A model generated the notes under the pieces. The model did not search any database, was not told the DNA's origin, and saw only the letters and a list, made by a program, of their open reading frames with translations. A program made the position numbers and the translations under genes. A DNA stretch of 64,000 nt, from assembly GCF_025460765.1 (NCBI RefSeq), contig NZ_JAMWEG010000007.1, positions 62,001 through 126,000 of the forward strand, read 5' to 3'. The DNA is from Micromonospora sp. MA102. GTDB taxonomy: Bacteria > Actinomycetota > Actinomycetes > Mycobacteriales > Micromonosporaceae. Shown piece after piece: positions 25,091 to 33,348 of this stretch (positions are counted from its first letter, which is position 1; the number at the start of each line of letters is the position of its first letter).

Positions 25091-27883
25091 GTGTCGGTGG
25101 AGTTCAGGCTGCTGGGCGAGGTCGGGGCGGAGATCGACGGCGTCTGGGTCGACCTGGGTCACGCGCGGCAGCGCAGCGTCCTGGCTGTCCTGCTCATCGA
25201 GGCGAACCGCGTCGTCCACGTCGACCAGCTCCTCGACCGGGTCTGGGCCGACCATCGTCCGCAGCGCGCCGTGAACTCGCTGTACAGCTACCTGTCCCGG
25301 CTGCGGTCCTGCCTCGCCGGAGCCGAGGGCGTCGGGATCTCCCGCCGGTCGGGCGGCTATCTGCTCACCGTGGACCCGGCCGCGGTGGACCTGCACCGGT
25401 TCCGCGGGCTGGTCGCCGGGACCGGCGCTGTGAACGACGACGAGGCGGCACTGCGGCGCTTCGACGAGGCCCTCGGCCTCTGGCGGGGCGAGCCCTTCGC
25501 GCGGCTGGACACCCCGTGGCTCAACGAGACGCGGGAGGCCCTCACGCGGGAGAGGCGGGCCGCCGAGCGGGACCGGACGGATGTCGCGCTGCGGCTGGGC
25601 CTGCACGCGTCACTGCTGCCGGACCTGCTGCGGGAGGCACCGGCCCACCCGCTGGACGAGCGTCTCGCCGGGCAACTCATGCGTGCCCTCTACCGCTGCG
25701 GCCGGCAGGCCGAGGCGCTCGACCACTACGACCGGCTCCGGCGCGTCCTGGCCGACGAGACCGGCGTCGACCCCGGCCCCGATCTGCAGGCGCTGCACCT
25801 GGGCATCCTCAACGGCGAGCCGGCACTCGCCGCGCCGGCCGCCGCGACGACGGCGCCCCACCCGACGCCCCGCCAACTGCCGGCGCCACCGCCTCTGTTC
25901 ACCGGCCGCGTCCGCGAACTGGCCACGCTGTCCAACCTTCTGGAGGGTCAGGCCGGTGACGCGGAGGCCGTCGCCGTCGCGGTGATCGGTGGGATCGGCG
26001 GCATCGGCAAGACGTGGCTGGCCCTGCGCTGGGCGTACGACAATCTGGACCGCTTCCCCGACGGTCAGCTCTACGTGAACCTCCGTGGCTTCGACCCCTC
26101 CGCCGACCCGGTACCCCCAGCGGTCGCGCTGCGCGGCTTCCTCGACGCCCTCGCCGTGGCACCCAGGGCGATCCCGACCGGCCTGGACGCACAGGCGGCC
26201 CTCTACCGCAGCCTGATCGCCGGGCGGCGGATGCTGATCGTGCTGGACAACGCCCAGGACACGGCGCAGGTCGTCCCGCTCCTGCCCGGCAGTCCCACCT
26301 GCACGGTGCTGGTGACCAGCCGCCGCCGTCTCGGCGGACTCGTCGCGCAGGGCGCGCAGGGATTCACTTTGAACGTCCTGACCGACGACGAGGCCCACCA
26401 CCTGCTGTCCCGCCGGTTCGGGGCGCGCCGCGTCGCGGAGGAACCCGACAGCGTCGCGGCGCTGCTGGACCGGTGCCGTGGTCTGCCGCTGGCCCTGAGC
26501 ATCGTCGCGGCCCGCGCGGCGATGCAGCGTGACCTCCCGCTCCGGGTGCTCGTCGAGGAGTTGTCCGAGGAGGCAACGCGGCTGGACGCCCTGACCACCG
26601 GCGAGTTGACCGCCGACCTGCGCGCGGTCTTCGCCGCCTCGACCCGGGCGTTGCAGCCCCGGGCGGCAGGGGTGTTCCGGCTGCTCGGGCTCACCCCGGG
26701 CCCCGACGTCAGCCTGGGAGCCGTGGCGAGTTTGAACGGCCTGCCCGCGCAGCAGACGCGCACGCTGCTGCACGAACTGCACGAGGCCCACCTGGTCCAC
26801 CAGCAGACGCCGACGCGCTACCGCCTGCACGACCTGGTGCGCCTGTACGCGGCGGAGCAGGTCGAGCGCGACCTCCCCGAGACCGGGCGGGCCGCCCTGC
26901 GTCGCATGCTCGACCACTACCTGCACACCGCACACGCGGCGGCCTGCCTGCTCGACCCGCTCCGCGAGCCGATCACCCTGCCGCCCGCGGAGCACCAGCT
27001 CACCCTCGATCCGGTCGCCGACCAGGCTAAGGCGCTGGCCTGGTTCCACACCGAGCACGCCGTCCTGCTCAGCATCCTGGACCGGGCGGTCCGGGACGGC
27101 CTCGACGCGTACGTCTGGCGGTTGGCCTGGACGCTGGAGAGCTACCTCGACGAGCAGGGTCACTGGCGCGACTGGACGACGACCCAGCTCGCGGCGCTGC
27201 GTGCCGCCCGCCGCCTGGGCGACCGGCGCTGGCAGGCCTGCTCCCACCGCAGCCTGGGGGTGGCCCACACCCAGCTCGGGGAGCTCGACGAGGCCCACCG
27301 GCACCACGGGACGGCGCTCACGCTCTTCGAGGACCTGGGCGACCTGGTGAGCCAGGCACACACCCACCGGGGGATCGGCTGGGTCTACAACCAGCAGGAC
27401 CGATGGTCCGACGCCCTCCACCACAACGAACTGGCCCTCGACCTCTATCGGCAGGCCGGGCACCGGCCCGGGCAGGCACGGGCCGTCAACAACGCCGGGT
27501 GGCTGCACGCGCAACTGGGCGACCATCATGCGGCGCTGGCGTACTGCGAGCGGGCCGTCGAGCTCAACCAGGAGCTCGGCGACCGGCACGCGGAGGCAGG
27601 CGCCTGGGACAGCCTGGGTTACACGTACCACCACCTGGGTCGCCACGCGGAGGCCAACGCCTGCTACCAGCGGGCCCTCGACCTGGTCCGCGGCTTCCGG
27701 GACCGGTACAACGAGGCGGAGATCCTGACGCATCTGGGGGCGAGCCACCGTGCCGCCGGCGAGGTGGATCTCGCGCGGGACTTCCTCCGGCAGGCGGTCA
27801 CCATTCTCCGCGAACTCGACCATCCGCACGCCGACGAGGTGGCCGGCACGCTGCGCGAACTCGACCGCGCCGCCGCACGTTGA
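25091..27883 (+). CDS. SARP regulator: DNA-binding, BTAD, NB-ARC, TPR (AfsR type)
   Basis: This 930-aa transcriptional activator has an OmpR-like winged helix (about 1-90, FRLLGEVGAEIDG, QRSVLAVLLIEAN) and a bacterial transcriptional activation domain (about 95-245, RFRGLV to DPGPDLQALH). An NB-ARC/STAND ATPase follows with Walker A GIGGIGKT at 301-308 and Walker B-like MLIVLDNAQD. The C-terminus is a set of TPRs (about 690-925, including AWDSLGYTYHHLG). This is the AfsR architecture; the size is typical. It activates genes through direct heptamer repeats. Such repeats occur in its own promoter and upstream of the next gene, the secreted CHAP protein, so a local regulon is likely. The trigger is unknown. 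Confidence 0.93.
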   Translation: MSVEFRLLGEVGAEIDGVWVDLGHARQRSVLAVLLIEANRVVHVDQLLDRVWADHRPQRAVNSLYSYLSRLRSCLAGAEGVGISRRSGGYLLTVDPAAVDLHRFRGLVAGTGAVNDDEAALRRFDEALGLWRGEPFARLDTPWLNETREALTRERRAAERDRTDVALRLGLHASLLPDLLREAPAHPLDERLAGQLMRALYRCGRQAEALDHYDRLRRVLADETGVDPGPDLQALHLGILNGEPALAAPAAATTAPHPTPRQLPAPPPLFTGRVRELATLSNLLEGQAGDAEAVAVAVIGGIGGIGKTWLALRWAYDNLDRFPDGQLYVNLRGFDPSADPVPPAVALRGFLDALAVAPRAIPTGLDAQAALYRSLIAGRRMLIVLDNAQDTAQVVPLLPGSPTCTVLVTSRRRLGGLVAQGAQGFTLNVLTDDEAHHLLSRRFGARRVAEEPDSVAALLDRCRGLPLALSIVAARAAMQRDLPLRVLVEELSEEATRLDALTTGELTADLRAVFAASTRALQPRAAGVFRLLGLTPGPDVSLGAVASLNGLPAQQTRTLLHELHEAHLVHQQTPTRYRLHDLVRLYAAEQVERDLPETGRAALRRMLDHYLHTAHAAACLLDPLREPITLPPAEHQLTLDPVADQAKALAWFHTEHAVLLSILDRAVRDGLDAYVWRLAWTLESYLDEQGHWRDWTTTQLAALRAARRLGDRRWQACSHRSLGVAHTQLGELDEAHRHHGTALTLFEDLGDLVSQAHTHRGIGWVYNQQDRWSDALHHNELALDLYRQAGHRPGQARAVNNAGWLHAQLGDHHAALAYCERAVELNQELGDRHAEAGAWDSLGYTYHHLGRHAEANACYQRALDLVRGFRDRYNEAEILTHLGASHRAAGEVDLARDFLRQAVTILRELDHPHADEVAGTLRELDRAAAR

Positions 27884-27921
27884 ATTGCTCCAGCCATACC
27901 GGCCACATTCCTGCCGGATCC

Positions 27922-27950
27922 GTTCAAGACACGTTCAAGAATCGCCCAAG
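27922..27950 (+). promoter_or_regulatory. Three SARP-type heptamers at 11-bp period
   Basis: GTTCAAG (27922-27928), GTTCAAG (27933-27939) and GCCCAAG (27944-27950) are separated by 4-base spacers. Exact 11-bp periodicity puts all three on one DNA face. They lie upstream of the CHAP gene and downstream of the SARP gene, and share the TTCAAGA core with the SARP promoter. Confidence 0.75.
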
Positions 27951-27965
27951 CACGCGCACCGAAGC

Positions 27966-27991
27966 TTTCTGACGACCCCATCAGTCAGAAA
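27966..27991. promoter_or_regulatory. Inverted repeat in CHAP gene leader
   Basis: TTTCTGAC (27966-27973), a 10-base spacer and GTCAGAAA (27984-27991) form a perfect 8-bp dyad ending just before the GGAGGA ribosome site. It could be an operator at the transcription start or an RNA hairpin near the ribosome site. Confidence 0.5.
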
Positions 27992-28002
27992 TCGGAGGAG
28001 CA

Positions 28003-28683
28003 ATGAAAAGCATCCGGATGGCGCTCGTCGCCGCGGTCGCGATCGCGGCGTCGGCCTTCGGCGTGGCCAGCCCCGCGTACGCCGCGGGCGACACCCAGCT
28101 CGGCATCGACGTCGGCAACATCGCCTGGGAGCAGTACACGTCCACCAATTCCGACGTCCAGGCACGGCTGTCCGAGACGTCGACCGAGGACTGCAACTTC
28201 TACAGCGGTTTCTGGGCCGACCCGGCCAACGACCGCTACGACGGCACCGCCTCCACGTACGCCAAGTGCGGCAAGACCACCGACGGCTACATGTACCGCG
28301 ACGGCACCAAGTCCTGGGGCCCGGTGGCGTGGCGCAAGCGGCCCTGGTGCGCCGACTTCGCGAAGTTCGCCTTCTACTGGGGCGGCGCGAAGTACACCGG
28401 TCTCACCGCGGCCGCCGGCAGCTTCCGGACGTACGGCATCAACAACGGCACCTGGCACGGGCGAGGCAGCGGCTACGTCCCGCGCAAGGGTGACGCGGCG
28501 GTCTACGACTGGGACGGCAACGGCACCTACGACCACGTTGCCATCGTCACGTCGTACTACGACACCAGCACGGACGGCAACCACTACGTGGTCGGCGGCA
28601 ACCAGTCGGACGGCGTGACCCACCCGCAGTACAGCAACTGGGCCTCGTCCATCGTCGGCTACGCCTCGCCGGCACCGAAGTAG
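28003..28683 (+). CDS. Secreted CHAP-type amidase-like protein
   Basis: This 226-aa exported protein has a signal peptide of about 28 residues (cleavage after SPAYA) and a CHAP/NlpC-P60-like papain fold. Probable catalytic Cys116 lies in PWCADFAKFAFYW, and His178 in TYDHVAIVTSYY, with the VPRKGDAAVYDWDG segment between. CHAP proteins cut peptidoglycan cross-bridges or the amide bond to muramic acid; activity here is inferred. A strong GGAGGA precedes the ATG. SARP heptamers sit about 55-80 bases upstream. There is no cell-wall-binding domain, which is unusual for an autolysin. Confidence 0.82.
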   Translation: MKSIRMALVAAVAIAASAFGVASPAYAAGDTQLGIDVGNIAWEQYTSTNSDVQARLSETSTEDCNFYSGFWADPANDRYDGTASTYAKCGKTTDGYMYRDGTKSWGPVAWRKRPWCADFAKFAFYWGGAKYTGLTAAAGSFRTYGINNGTWHGRGSGYVPRKGDAAVYDWDGNGTYDHVAIVTSYYDTSTDGNHYVVGGNQSDGVTHPQYSNWASSIVGYASPAPK

Positions 28684-28706
28684 GCCGCGCCCACCCACTG
28701 GAGACA

Positions 28707-28744
28707 CGACACCGGCTCTGCGCCTGCGGCCAGGGCCGGTGTCG
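28707..28744 (+). terminator. Terminator hairpin after CHAP gene
   Basis: A 10-bp stem CGACACCGGC (28707-28716) with GCCGGTGTCG (28735-28744) is closed over a smaller inner hairpin (CTGCGGCCAG). It lies 24 bases after the stop. Confidence 0.7.
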
Positions 28745-28835
28745 CGTCTCGTGCCCGTCGTCGGCCCGCGCCTCGCGGGCCGACGCGGCGGTCGCCGACG
28801 TTTCACGCTGTCTTGTGCCCATCGGTGCCCCGCCG

Positions 28836-29339
28836 TCACCGGGCATCTCCGTGCCGGCCTCCTCGTGGGCCGGGCAGGAAGGTGCCGCCCAGGGCCGCAG
28901 CGAGATAGGCGTTGCGACGTGCGATGAGTCGTTGCAGGTACGGCCGCAGGATGAGGCTGGCCACGAGGCCGCCGACGGGTCCCATCGGCGCGGTGAAGTC
29001 GATGACATCGCGCATGACGGTCGCCGACGAGTTGGCCGGGTTCGGCGTAAAGGTGTGCTCGTGGTGCCATCGGCCGAACGGGCCGCTGATCTGCTCATCC
29101 GTGAAGCCGTGCGGCCGCCGGTAGTCGGTGATCCGAACGGTCATCCGCCAGGGGAGGCCGAAATGTCTGGCTTCCCACGTGACGGCATCGCCGGCCTTCA
29201 GCTGGCCGGCCGTCACGCCGCCGACCGCCCGTTCGGCGCTGGTTCCCATCGACTCGGTGTGCACACCGACGTCGAGGCAGGCATCGAAGACGGCCTCCGG
29301 GGCCGCCTGGACGTCCGTGGTCAGCTCGATGCGTGGCAT
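28836..29339 (-). CDS. SRPBCC (polyketide cyclase/START-like) protein
   Basis: This 167-aa protein has the SRPBCC fold used to bind hydrophobic ligands: IELTTDVQAAPEAVFDACLD at the start, RMTVRITDYRRPHGFTDEQ in the middle strands, and a long C-terminal helix (VGGLVASLILRPYLQRLI, then ARRNAYL). It is close to the ligand-binding/cyclase-like proteins often annotated as polyketide cyclase/dehydrase. ATG 29339 fits the conserved N-terminus. There is no neighbouring biosynthetic gene, so the function is open. Confidence 0.82.
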   Translation of the reverse strand: MPRIELTTDVQAAPEAVFDACLDVGVHTESMGTSAERAVGGVTAGQLKAGDAVTWEARHFGLPWRMTVRITDYRRPHGFTDEQISGPFGRWHHEHTFTPNPANSSATVMRDVIDFTAPMGPVGGLVASLILRPYLQRLIARRNAYLAAALGGTFLPGPRGGRHGDAR

Positions 29340-29718
29340 CCAGCCACCGTAGGCGCCTCGGCTGGATCCACATCCACCGCGCCGGACAAGTCCTGGCGGA
29401 AGCGGTTGCACCTCCAGGCCGTGGTGCTCTGGCACGCAACCCGCAAGTCAAGCTTTGGTCGGCCGGAGGCGCACCCACCGCGGGCGCCTGTCCAACGCCA
29501 TTTCGATGTGTACGCCTCATCGCCCAGGGCCCGGTCAGGCCTCGTCCTCAGACGGCCAGCCGCACAGGCGGAACGCGGAATGCGGTCAGGGCCGAGATGA
29601 GCTGCGGACCGTCACTGCGCTCCCCCGACGGAGCGCTTCCCACGATAGATAAGTTAGCAGTGATCTTGCCTGCGCGGTATCCGACGGACGACCGACTGCG
29701 CAGGTCAGCGGGCATGGC
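29340..29718. other. Intergenic region, no gene seen
   Basis: About 380 bases hold no convincing frame. The part near 29640-29670 is notably AT-rich for this genome (ACGATAGATAAGTTAGCAG) and may hold promoter elements. Confidence 0.5.
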
Positions 29719-29724
29719 TAGATT
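29719..29724 (+). promoter_or_regulatory. -10 box for aldo/keto reductase gene
   Basis: TAGATT lies 6 bases before the ATG at 29731 with no ribosome site, so a leaderless transcript is likely. Confidence 0.4.
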
Positions 29725-29730
29725 CGCCCG

Positions 29731-30597
29731 ATGCCCATCAACATGATCACTGCCGGGTCCGCAGGCACCTGGACGCTCGGCGACCTGACCGTCAACCGGA
29801 TCGGGTTCGGCGCGATGCGCCTGACGCACAACGGCTACGCGGCAAGCGACCGCGAGAGGGTCATCGGCGTGCTGCGCCGGGCGGTCGAGCTCGGCGTCAA
29901 CCACATCGACACGGCGGCGTTCTACTTCTCGCCGCTCCGGTCGGCGAACGAACTGATCAACACGGCGTTGTCGCCGTACGCCGACGACCTGGTCATCACC
30001 ACGAAGGTCGGGCCGGGCCGCGACCCCTCAGGGGAGTGGCTGCCGCTGGCCCGACCGGACCAACTGCGCGGGCAGGTCGAGGAAAACCTGCGCCAACTCG
30101 GCCGCGACCACCTCGACGTCGTGAACCTGCGCCAGCACGGGCTGGACTCGGTCGCGGAGCACTTCGGCGCGCTGGCCGATCTGCGCGACGCCGGGCTCAT
30201 CCGGCATCTCGGCCTGTCGAACATCCGCCCGCACCACCTCGCGCAGGCACAGGCGATCGCCCCGGTGGTGTGCGTGCAGAACCCGTACGGCGTCGACACC
30301 CGACGCATGCACGACCAGTTCGTGCGCACCTGCGGCGAGCAGGGTGTCGCCTTCGTGCCGTTCTACGCGATCGCCGGCGACAAACGTGAGGCCGGCGGCG
30401 TGGCCACCAACGAGGCGGTGGAGGTGATCGCCCGCGCACACGGCGCGACACCGGCGCAGGTACGGATCGCGTGGACCCTCAGCCGCGGGCCACACCTACT
30501 GGCCATCCCCGGCACCGGCAACCCCAATCACCTGGTCGAGAACCTCGCCGCCGGGGCGCTGCGCCTGTCTCCCGAAGAGTTGGCCAGCCTCGAGTAA
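29731..30597 (+). CDS. Aldo/keto reductase
   Basis: This 288-aa NADPH-dependent oxidoreductase has the AKR barrel. Seen are FGAMRLTHNGYAASDRERVI, the catalytic Asp/Tyr segment HIDTAAFYFSPLRSANELI, the Lys in VITTKVGPGRD, and the His-equivalent region DVVNLRQHG. The C-terminal cofactor-binding segment is LLAIPGTGNPNHLVENL. Oxidation or reduction of small carbonyls is the family activity; the physiological substrate is unknown. It is monocistronic. Confidence 0.92.
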   Translation: MPINMITAGSAGTWTLGDLTVNRIGFGAMRLTHNGYAASDRERVIGVLRRAVELGVNHIDTAAFYFSPLRSANELINTALSPYADDLVITTKVGPGRDPSGEWLPLARPDQLRGQVEENLRQLGRDHLDVVNLRQHGLDSVAEHFGALADLRDAGLIRHLGLSNIRPHHLAQAQAIAPVVCVQNPYGVDTRRMHDQFVRTCGEQGVAFVPFYAIAGDKREAGGVATNEAVEVIARAHGATPAQVRIAWTLSRGPHLLAIPGTGNPNHLVENLAAGALRLSPEELASLE

Positions 30598-30705
30598 CGG
30601 CGCCCGGCAGGGCCCAGCTCTGCCACAAGTCTACCATCGTCGACGAGAGGCCCCGTCACTTTGCCGGCAGCGACAACGTCCATTCCCATCCCGCCACCGA
30701 ACAGC

Positions 30706-31485
30706 TCATGGCTCGTTGCCCGAGGACTCGTCCCCGCTCACGGCCCTCGGCGCGTCCTCGCCATCGCGACCTTCGTCAACATGCTCGGAAGTGCCAGGGA
30801 TGGCTTCGACGGCATCCCCCAGTGCGATACGACCAGGGCGTTCGACTGTGGCCCACACGCCAAGGGTCATGTCGTGATGATCGGCGACAGTTCGCAGGAG
30901 ATGCCCGTGCTCCGGGGCGTCCTCCTGAGCGAGGTCGATCATGACGCATCGAGTAAGCCGCTGGCGTGGTCTCAAGACGACCTCGGAACCGATGCGAACA
31001 GCTCTTCCGAGCCATCCGTCTTCAGGGAAGTCGCTTCCCGGCACATCGACAAGCAGGTTGGCGCGGAACCGCAACGGCTCGACGGGCTCCCCCAGGAGAT
31101 CATGGAGTCGTCGCAGGGCGGCGGTACTGATCAGGCTTACCGGTCCCTCGTCGTGGTGCATGACCTCAGCCTGACGCTCGATCGTGACGCGACGGGCGAG
31201 CACCTTGCTGACAGCCTCATGCCCTGCTGCTGTATCGGCGGCGAACCGGCGTCCGTCGGGCAGCTCGACGAGCGGCACCGGATCACCGAAATGCCCGCGG
31301 AGCGTGAACAGGCCCGGCATCCGTCGGAAGCGACGGGTGTTCTTCCCGCTGCCCAGCTTCCCGTCTGCGTCCCGCACGGCCCACAAACGGTCACCAACCA
31401 GTCCCCGCTGGTCGACCTCGACGGCGGCCAGCTGCTCGCCGAGTAGCGACTTGATCGGATACCGGCGGATCTCGGCTAGCTCCAT
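30706..31485 (-). CDS. MOSC-domain protein with N-terminal beta barrel
   Basis: This roughly 259-aa protein has a MOSC N-terminal barrel (MELAEIRRYPIKSLLGEQL) and a MOSC domain, the fold that binds sulfur or the molybdenum cofactor (GLVGDRLWAVRD; RFRANLLVDVPGSDFPEDGW; RLTRCVMIDL with the conserved Cys). It may be a molybdenum-dependent reductase subunit like mARC/YcbX, but the ferredoxin domain of YcbX is missing. ATG 31485 is chosen because TACAGT (minus strand, 31498-31493) forms a -10 that would give a leaderless mRNA; GTG 31494 is in frame. Confidence 0.85.
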   Translation of the reverse strand: MELAEIRRYPIKSLLGEQLAAVEVDQRGLVGDRLWAVRDADGKLGSGKNTRRFRRMPGLFTLRGHFGDPVPLVELPDGRRFAADTAAGHEAVSKVLARRVTIERQAEVMHHDEGPVSLISTAALRRLHDLLGEPVEPLRFRANLLVDVPGSDFPEDGWLGRAVRIGSEVVLRPRQRLTRCVMIDLAQEDAPEHGHLLRTVADHHDMTLGVWATVERPGRIALGDAVEAIPGTSEHVDEGRDGEDAPRAVSGDESSGNEP

Positions 31486-31534
31486 CGGCGTCACTGTAGA
31501 TGGCCGGACGAAGCAAGGTCATCTAGCCGCCCCG

Positions 31535-31583
31535 TGTCACGCGGGTCCTGGGACCGATGCGTTCACGCAGGTCCTGAGACCCG
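31535..31583. repeat. IS-end-like repeat, copy 1
   Basis: This has two internal versions of a TCACGC(A/G)GGTCCTG(A/G)GACC motif. The second shares an exact 21-bp match with 37523-37543. Ends with repeated GTCCTGAGACC-type motifs are, from memory, typical of IS481-family elements, and an IS481 transposase fragment lies between the two copies. Both copies are in the same orientation, so they are not the two ends of one element. Confidence 0.55.
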
Positions 31584-31614
31584 ACATCGCCGGCGGCCGG
31601 TTGTCGCACTCCGC

Positions 31615-31655
31615 TTGATGCGTTACACGGTGACTTCAGTTGATGGGTTACACGG
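31615..31655. repeat. Direct repeat TTGATG(C/G)GTTACACGG
   Basis: A 16-bp sequence occurs twice (31615-31630 and 31640-31655) with one mismatch and a 25-bp period. It lies between the first IS-end-like repeat and the truncated NUDIX fragment. Repeated terminal motifs of this kind resemble IS ends; the element itself is gone. Confidence 0.6.
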
Positions 31656-31708
31656 GCCGTTGAGCGTTCCGCATACGGACCGTGGGATCAGACCGATGTG
31701 GCGACGGT

Positions 31709-31800
31709 TTACCCGATCTCCTGACCCCCGCTGGACAGCGACCAGAGGCCGTTGTCCGTGCGTTGGATGAGCAGCAGCATGACGGGCGCGTGCGGCTCGT
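31709..31800 (-). pseudogene. NUDIX hydrolase fragment
   Basis: A short minus-strand frame reads VMLLLIQRTDNGLWSLSSGG, then QEIG and a stop at 31709. This is the start of a NUDIX box (usual form LIQRTDNGLWALPGGG-x-EIGE). The rest of the box with its Glu pair (REXXEE) is missing, and the break falls about 50 bases from the TTGATG(C/G)GTTACACGG repeat. The upstream extent is uncertain. It is read as a gene cut by a mobile element. Confidence 0.55.
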
Positions 31801-31972
31801 CCCGGGGAAATCGCCGCCATGGTCCAGGTCGCCGTTGCCGGCGCCCGACTTGTCTACCTATCCGCCCCGCGATCGATGGGCGGAGACGACACCTGACAGT
31901 GCTGAGCGCGATCGGCGTGCCCTTTGCTGTAGGTGGGGAGACGCTGTTGGCGATTTCCGGCATGCTGTGGGC

Positions 31973-32425
31973 ATGACCGAGGAACCGAGAGATCGTTCCG
32001 CCCTGTCCGGCGACACGGTGCTCGCCGCATCGCCAGTGATCTCTGTGATGTTGATCGTCTCCGATGCAGACGCCGCAGTCGCCTGGTACAGGACTGCGCT
32101 GGGCGCGACGGAGCTGTGGAACCTCGGTGGCGTGGCCGGCCTTGAGATCGGCGGCGCCCCCTTCTTCCTCCACCAGGTCAATCCCGAGAACCCCACAGAG
32201 ACCAGCCCCGGCCAGGTGGGGGCCACGAGCACCCGCATCGAGGTGTTCATCGATGACCCTGACACCTTCATCGAGCGCGCCGTCGCGGCCGGCGCAGTCG
32301 CCGGAGCGGCAATCGAGGATCACCGCATGCCCTGGGGGACGCACCGTCAAGGTGGCTTCACGGACCCGTTCGGTCACAACTGGTCCGTGGGCGACAAGTC
32401 ACCCCTGGGCTCGTTCCCACGCTGA
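31973..32425 (+). CDS. VOC-family protein (PhnB/glyoxalase-like)
   Basis: This roughly 150-aa vicinal-oxygen-chelate protein has one pair of beta-alpha-beta-beta-beta units: VISVMLIVSDADAAVAWYRT (first unit), EIGGAPFFLHQVNPE, STRIEVFIDDPDTFIERAVA (second unit) and GGFTDPFGHNWSVGD. The last resembles PhnB-type proteins. Metal-dependent or resistance functions are possible; no clear substrate. ATG 31973 begins MTEEPRDRSAL. Confidence 0.85.
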   Translation: MTEEPRDRSALSGDTVLAASPVISVMLIVSDADAAVAWYRTALGATELWNLGGVAGLEIGGAPFFLHQVNPENPTETSPGQVGATSTRIEVFIDDPDTFIERAVAAGAVAGAAIEDHRMPWGTHRQGGFTDPFGHNWSVGDKSPLGSFPR

Positions 32426-32548
32426 TCGGGCCCGGACTTCAAATGCAGGATTGCGTATCGCCTCATGACGCCGGGTCTGGCCCGGCTCGGACGCGAAATG
32501 TCACTGTCGTAGCTCGAGTCGACGCTGCGTCGTCCGGGTGGCCGGACA

Positions 32549-32917
32549 CTAATCGGCGTCGGACAGGTAGCCGACCTGCGGTGACCCAGCCGCCGAGCGG
32601 ACGTCGTACCCCCAGCGCCGCAACGCCTGCATGATCTTCTCAGCGCCGGCGGGATTCGCCGAGTGGACGTACACCACGCCGATGGTGAACGGGCGCTCCT
32701 CAAAGGCGGCCCGCTCCAACACCTCGACGACCGGCCAGATCGTGTCATCCCCGCCGAGGTCGTGATCCAGCCACAGCTCGTCCAACCGCGCTCCGCGGTG
32801 TCGCTCCAGCGCCTCAATGCCTGCCCCGCTGGTGCGCGCCACTTGTGCCACCCGGCCGTCAACGAACGAGCGCAGGTCGTCAACCAGCACGATCCTCGAC
32901 AGCTTCTCCTTAACCAC
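32549..32917 (-). CDS. cREC (cyclic-phosphate-processing receiver-like) domain protein
   Basis: This 122-aa single-domain protein has LSRIVLVDDLRSF at the start and LDELWLDHDLGGDDTIWPVV, the signature of the predicted cyclic-phosphate-processing receiver (cREC) family, then FTIGVVYVHSANPAGAEKI and a closing YDVRSA. cREC proteins are predicted to act in RNA repair or nucleotide-signalling conflict systems. GTG 32917 is chosen with AAGGA about 8 bases upstream. No toxin, ligase or kinase gene adjoins it, so it is an orphan here. Confidence 0.7.
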   Translation of the reverse strand: MVKEKLSRIVLVDDLRSFVDGRVAQVARTSGAGIEALERHRGARLDELWLDHDLGGDDTIWPVVEVLERAAFEERPFTIGVVYVHSANPAGAEKIMQALRRWGYDVRSAAGSPQVGYLSDAD

Positions 32918-32992
32918 GCCACCATCCTTGGACCAGCACCCCGCCATCGCCAGCGCTATTGCGGCCTACATATGGCATCGGACTACGGCGGG

Positions 32993-33020
32993 TTGACGTG
33001 TCGGTACCCGGTGCTACTCT
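32993..33020 (+). promoter_or_regulatory. Promoter-like -35/-10 with no clear gene
   Basis: TTGACG (32993-32998), a 16-base spacer and TACTCT (33015-33020) would start transcription near 33027 on the plus strand. The next 320 bases contain no convincing plus-strand coding frame and then run antisense to the helix-turn-helix gene at 33349-33756. It could drive a non-coding or antisense RNA. Confidence 0.35.
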
Positions 33021-33348
33021 GACGCTCGTCGAGCACGCCAGCGCGGCCTTCCCGCCGGATCGCTGGACTCGACGTCGGAGATGTCGAGCGGCCTTCCTGC
33101 CGCTGATGCGGGCCACGTCTTGCCGGCTCTCGATCGCACCGGCCACCATGCCGGGTTTCCGAATCCCCTGAGCGGCCCAGCACGGTCTCTCCTGCGGTAT
33201 CCACGATGGCCCGGACTCGTAGACCTTCCACCGGGGGGGGGATCAGCCTGCGGCAACCCGCCGGATGCCGACATCCCAGGCTCCCCACCCGTGCCCGGTC
33301 CATTCATCAGGTCCGTTGAAGTCAGCCACGGCTGTCAAGCCAGGTCCC
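33021..33348. other. Region without recognised gene; G9 run
   Basis: No frame here resembles a known protein. Two related sequences, GCGGCCTTCCCGCC and GCGGCCTTCCTGCC, lie near 33044 and 33089. A run of nine G (33233-33241) is unusual and slippage-prone. The region could be debris of a lost gene. Confidence 0.5.

Noticed and set aside
25091..28683. Biosynthetic gene cluster controlled by the SARP
   Set aside because: No PKS, NRPS, RiPP or terpene genes lie nearby; only the CHAP gene carries matching repeats.
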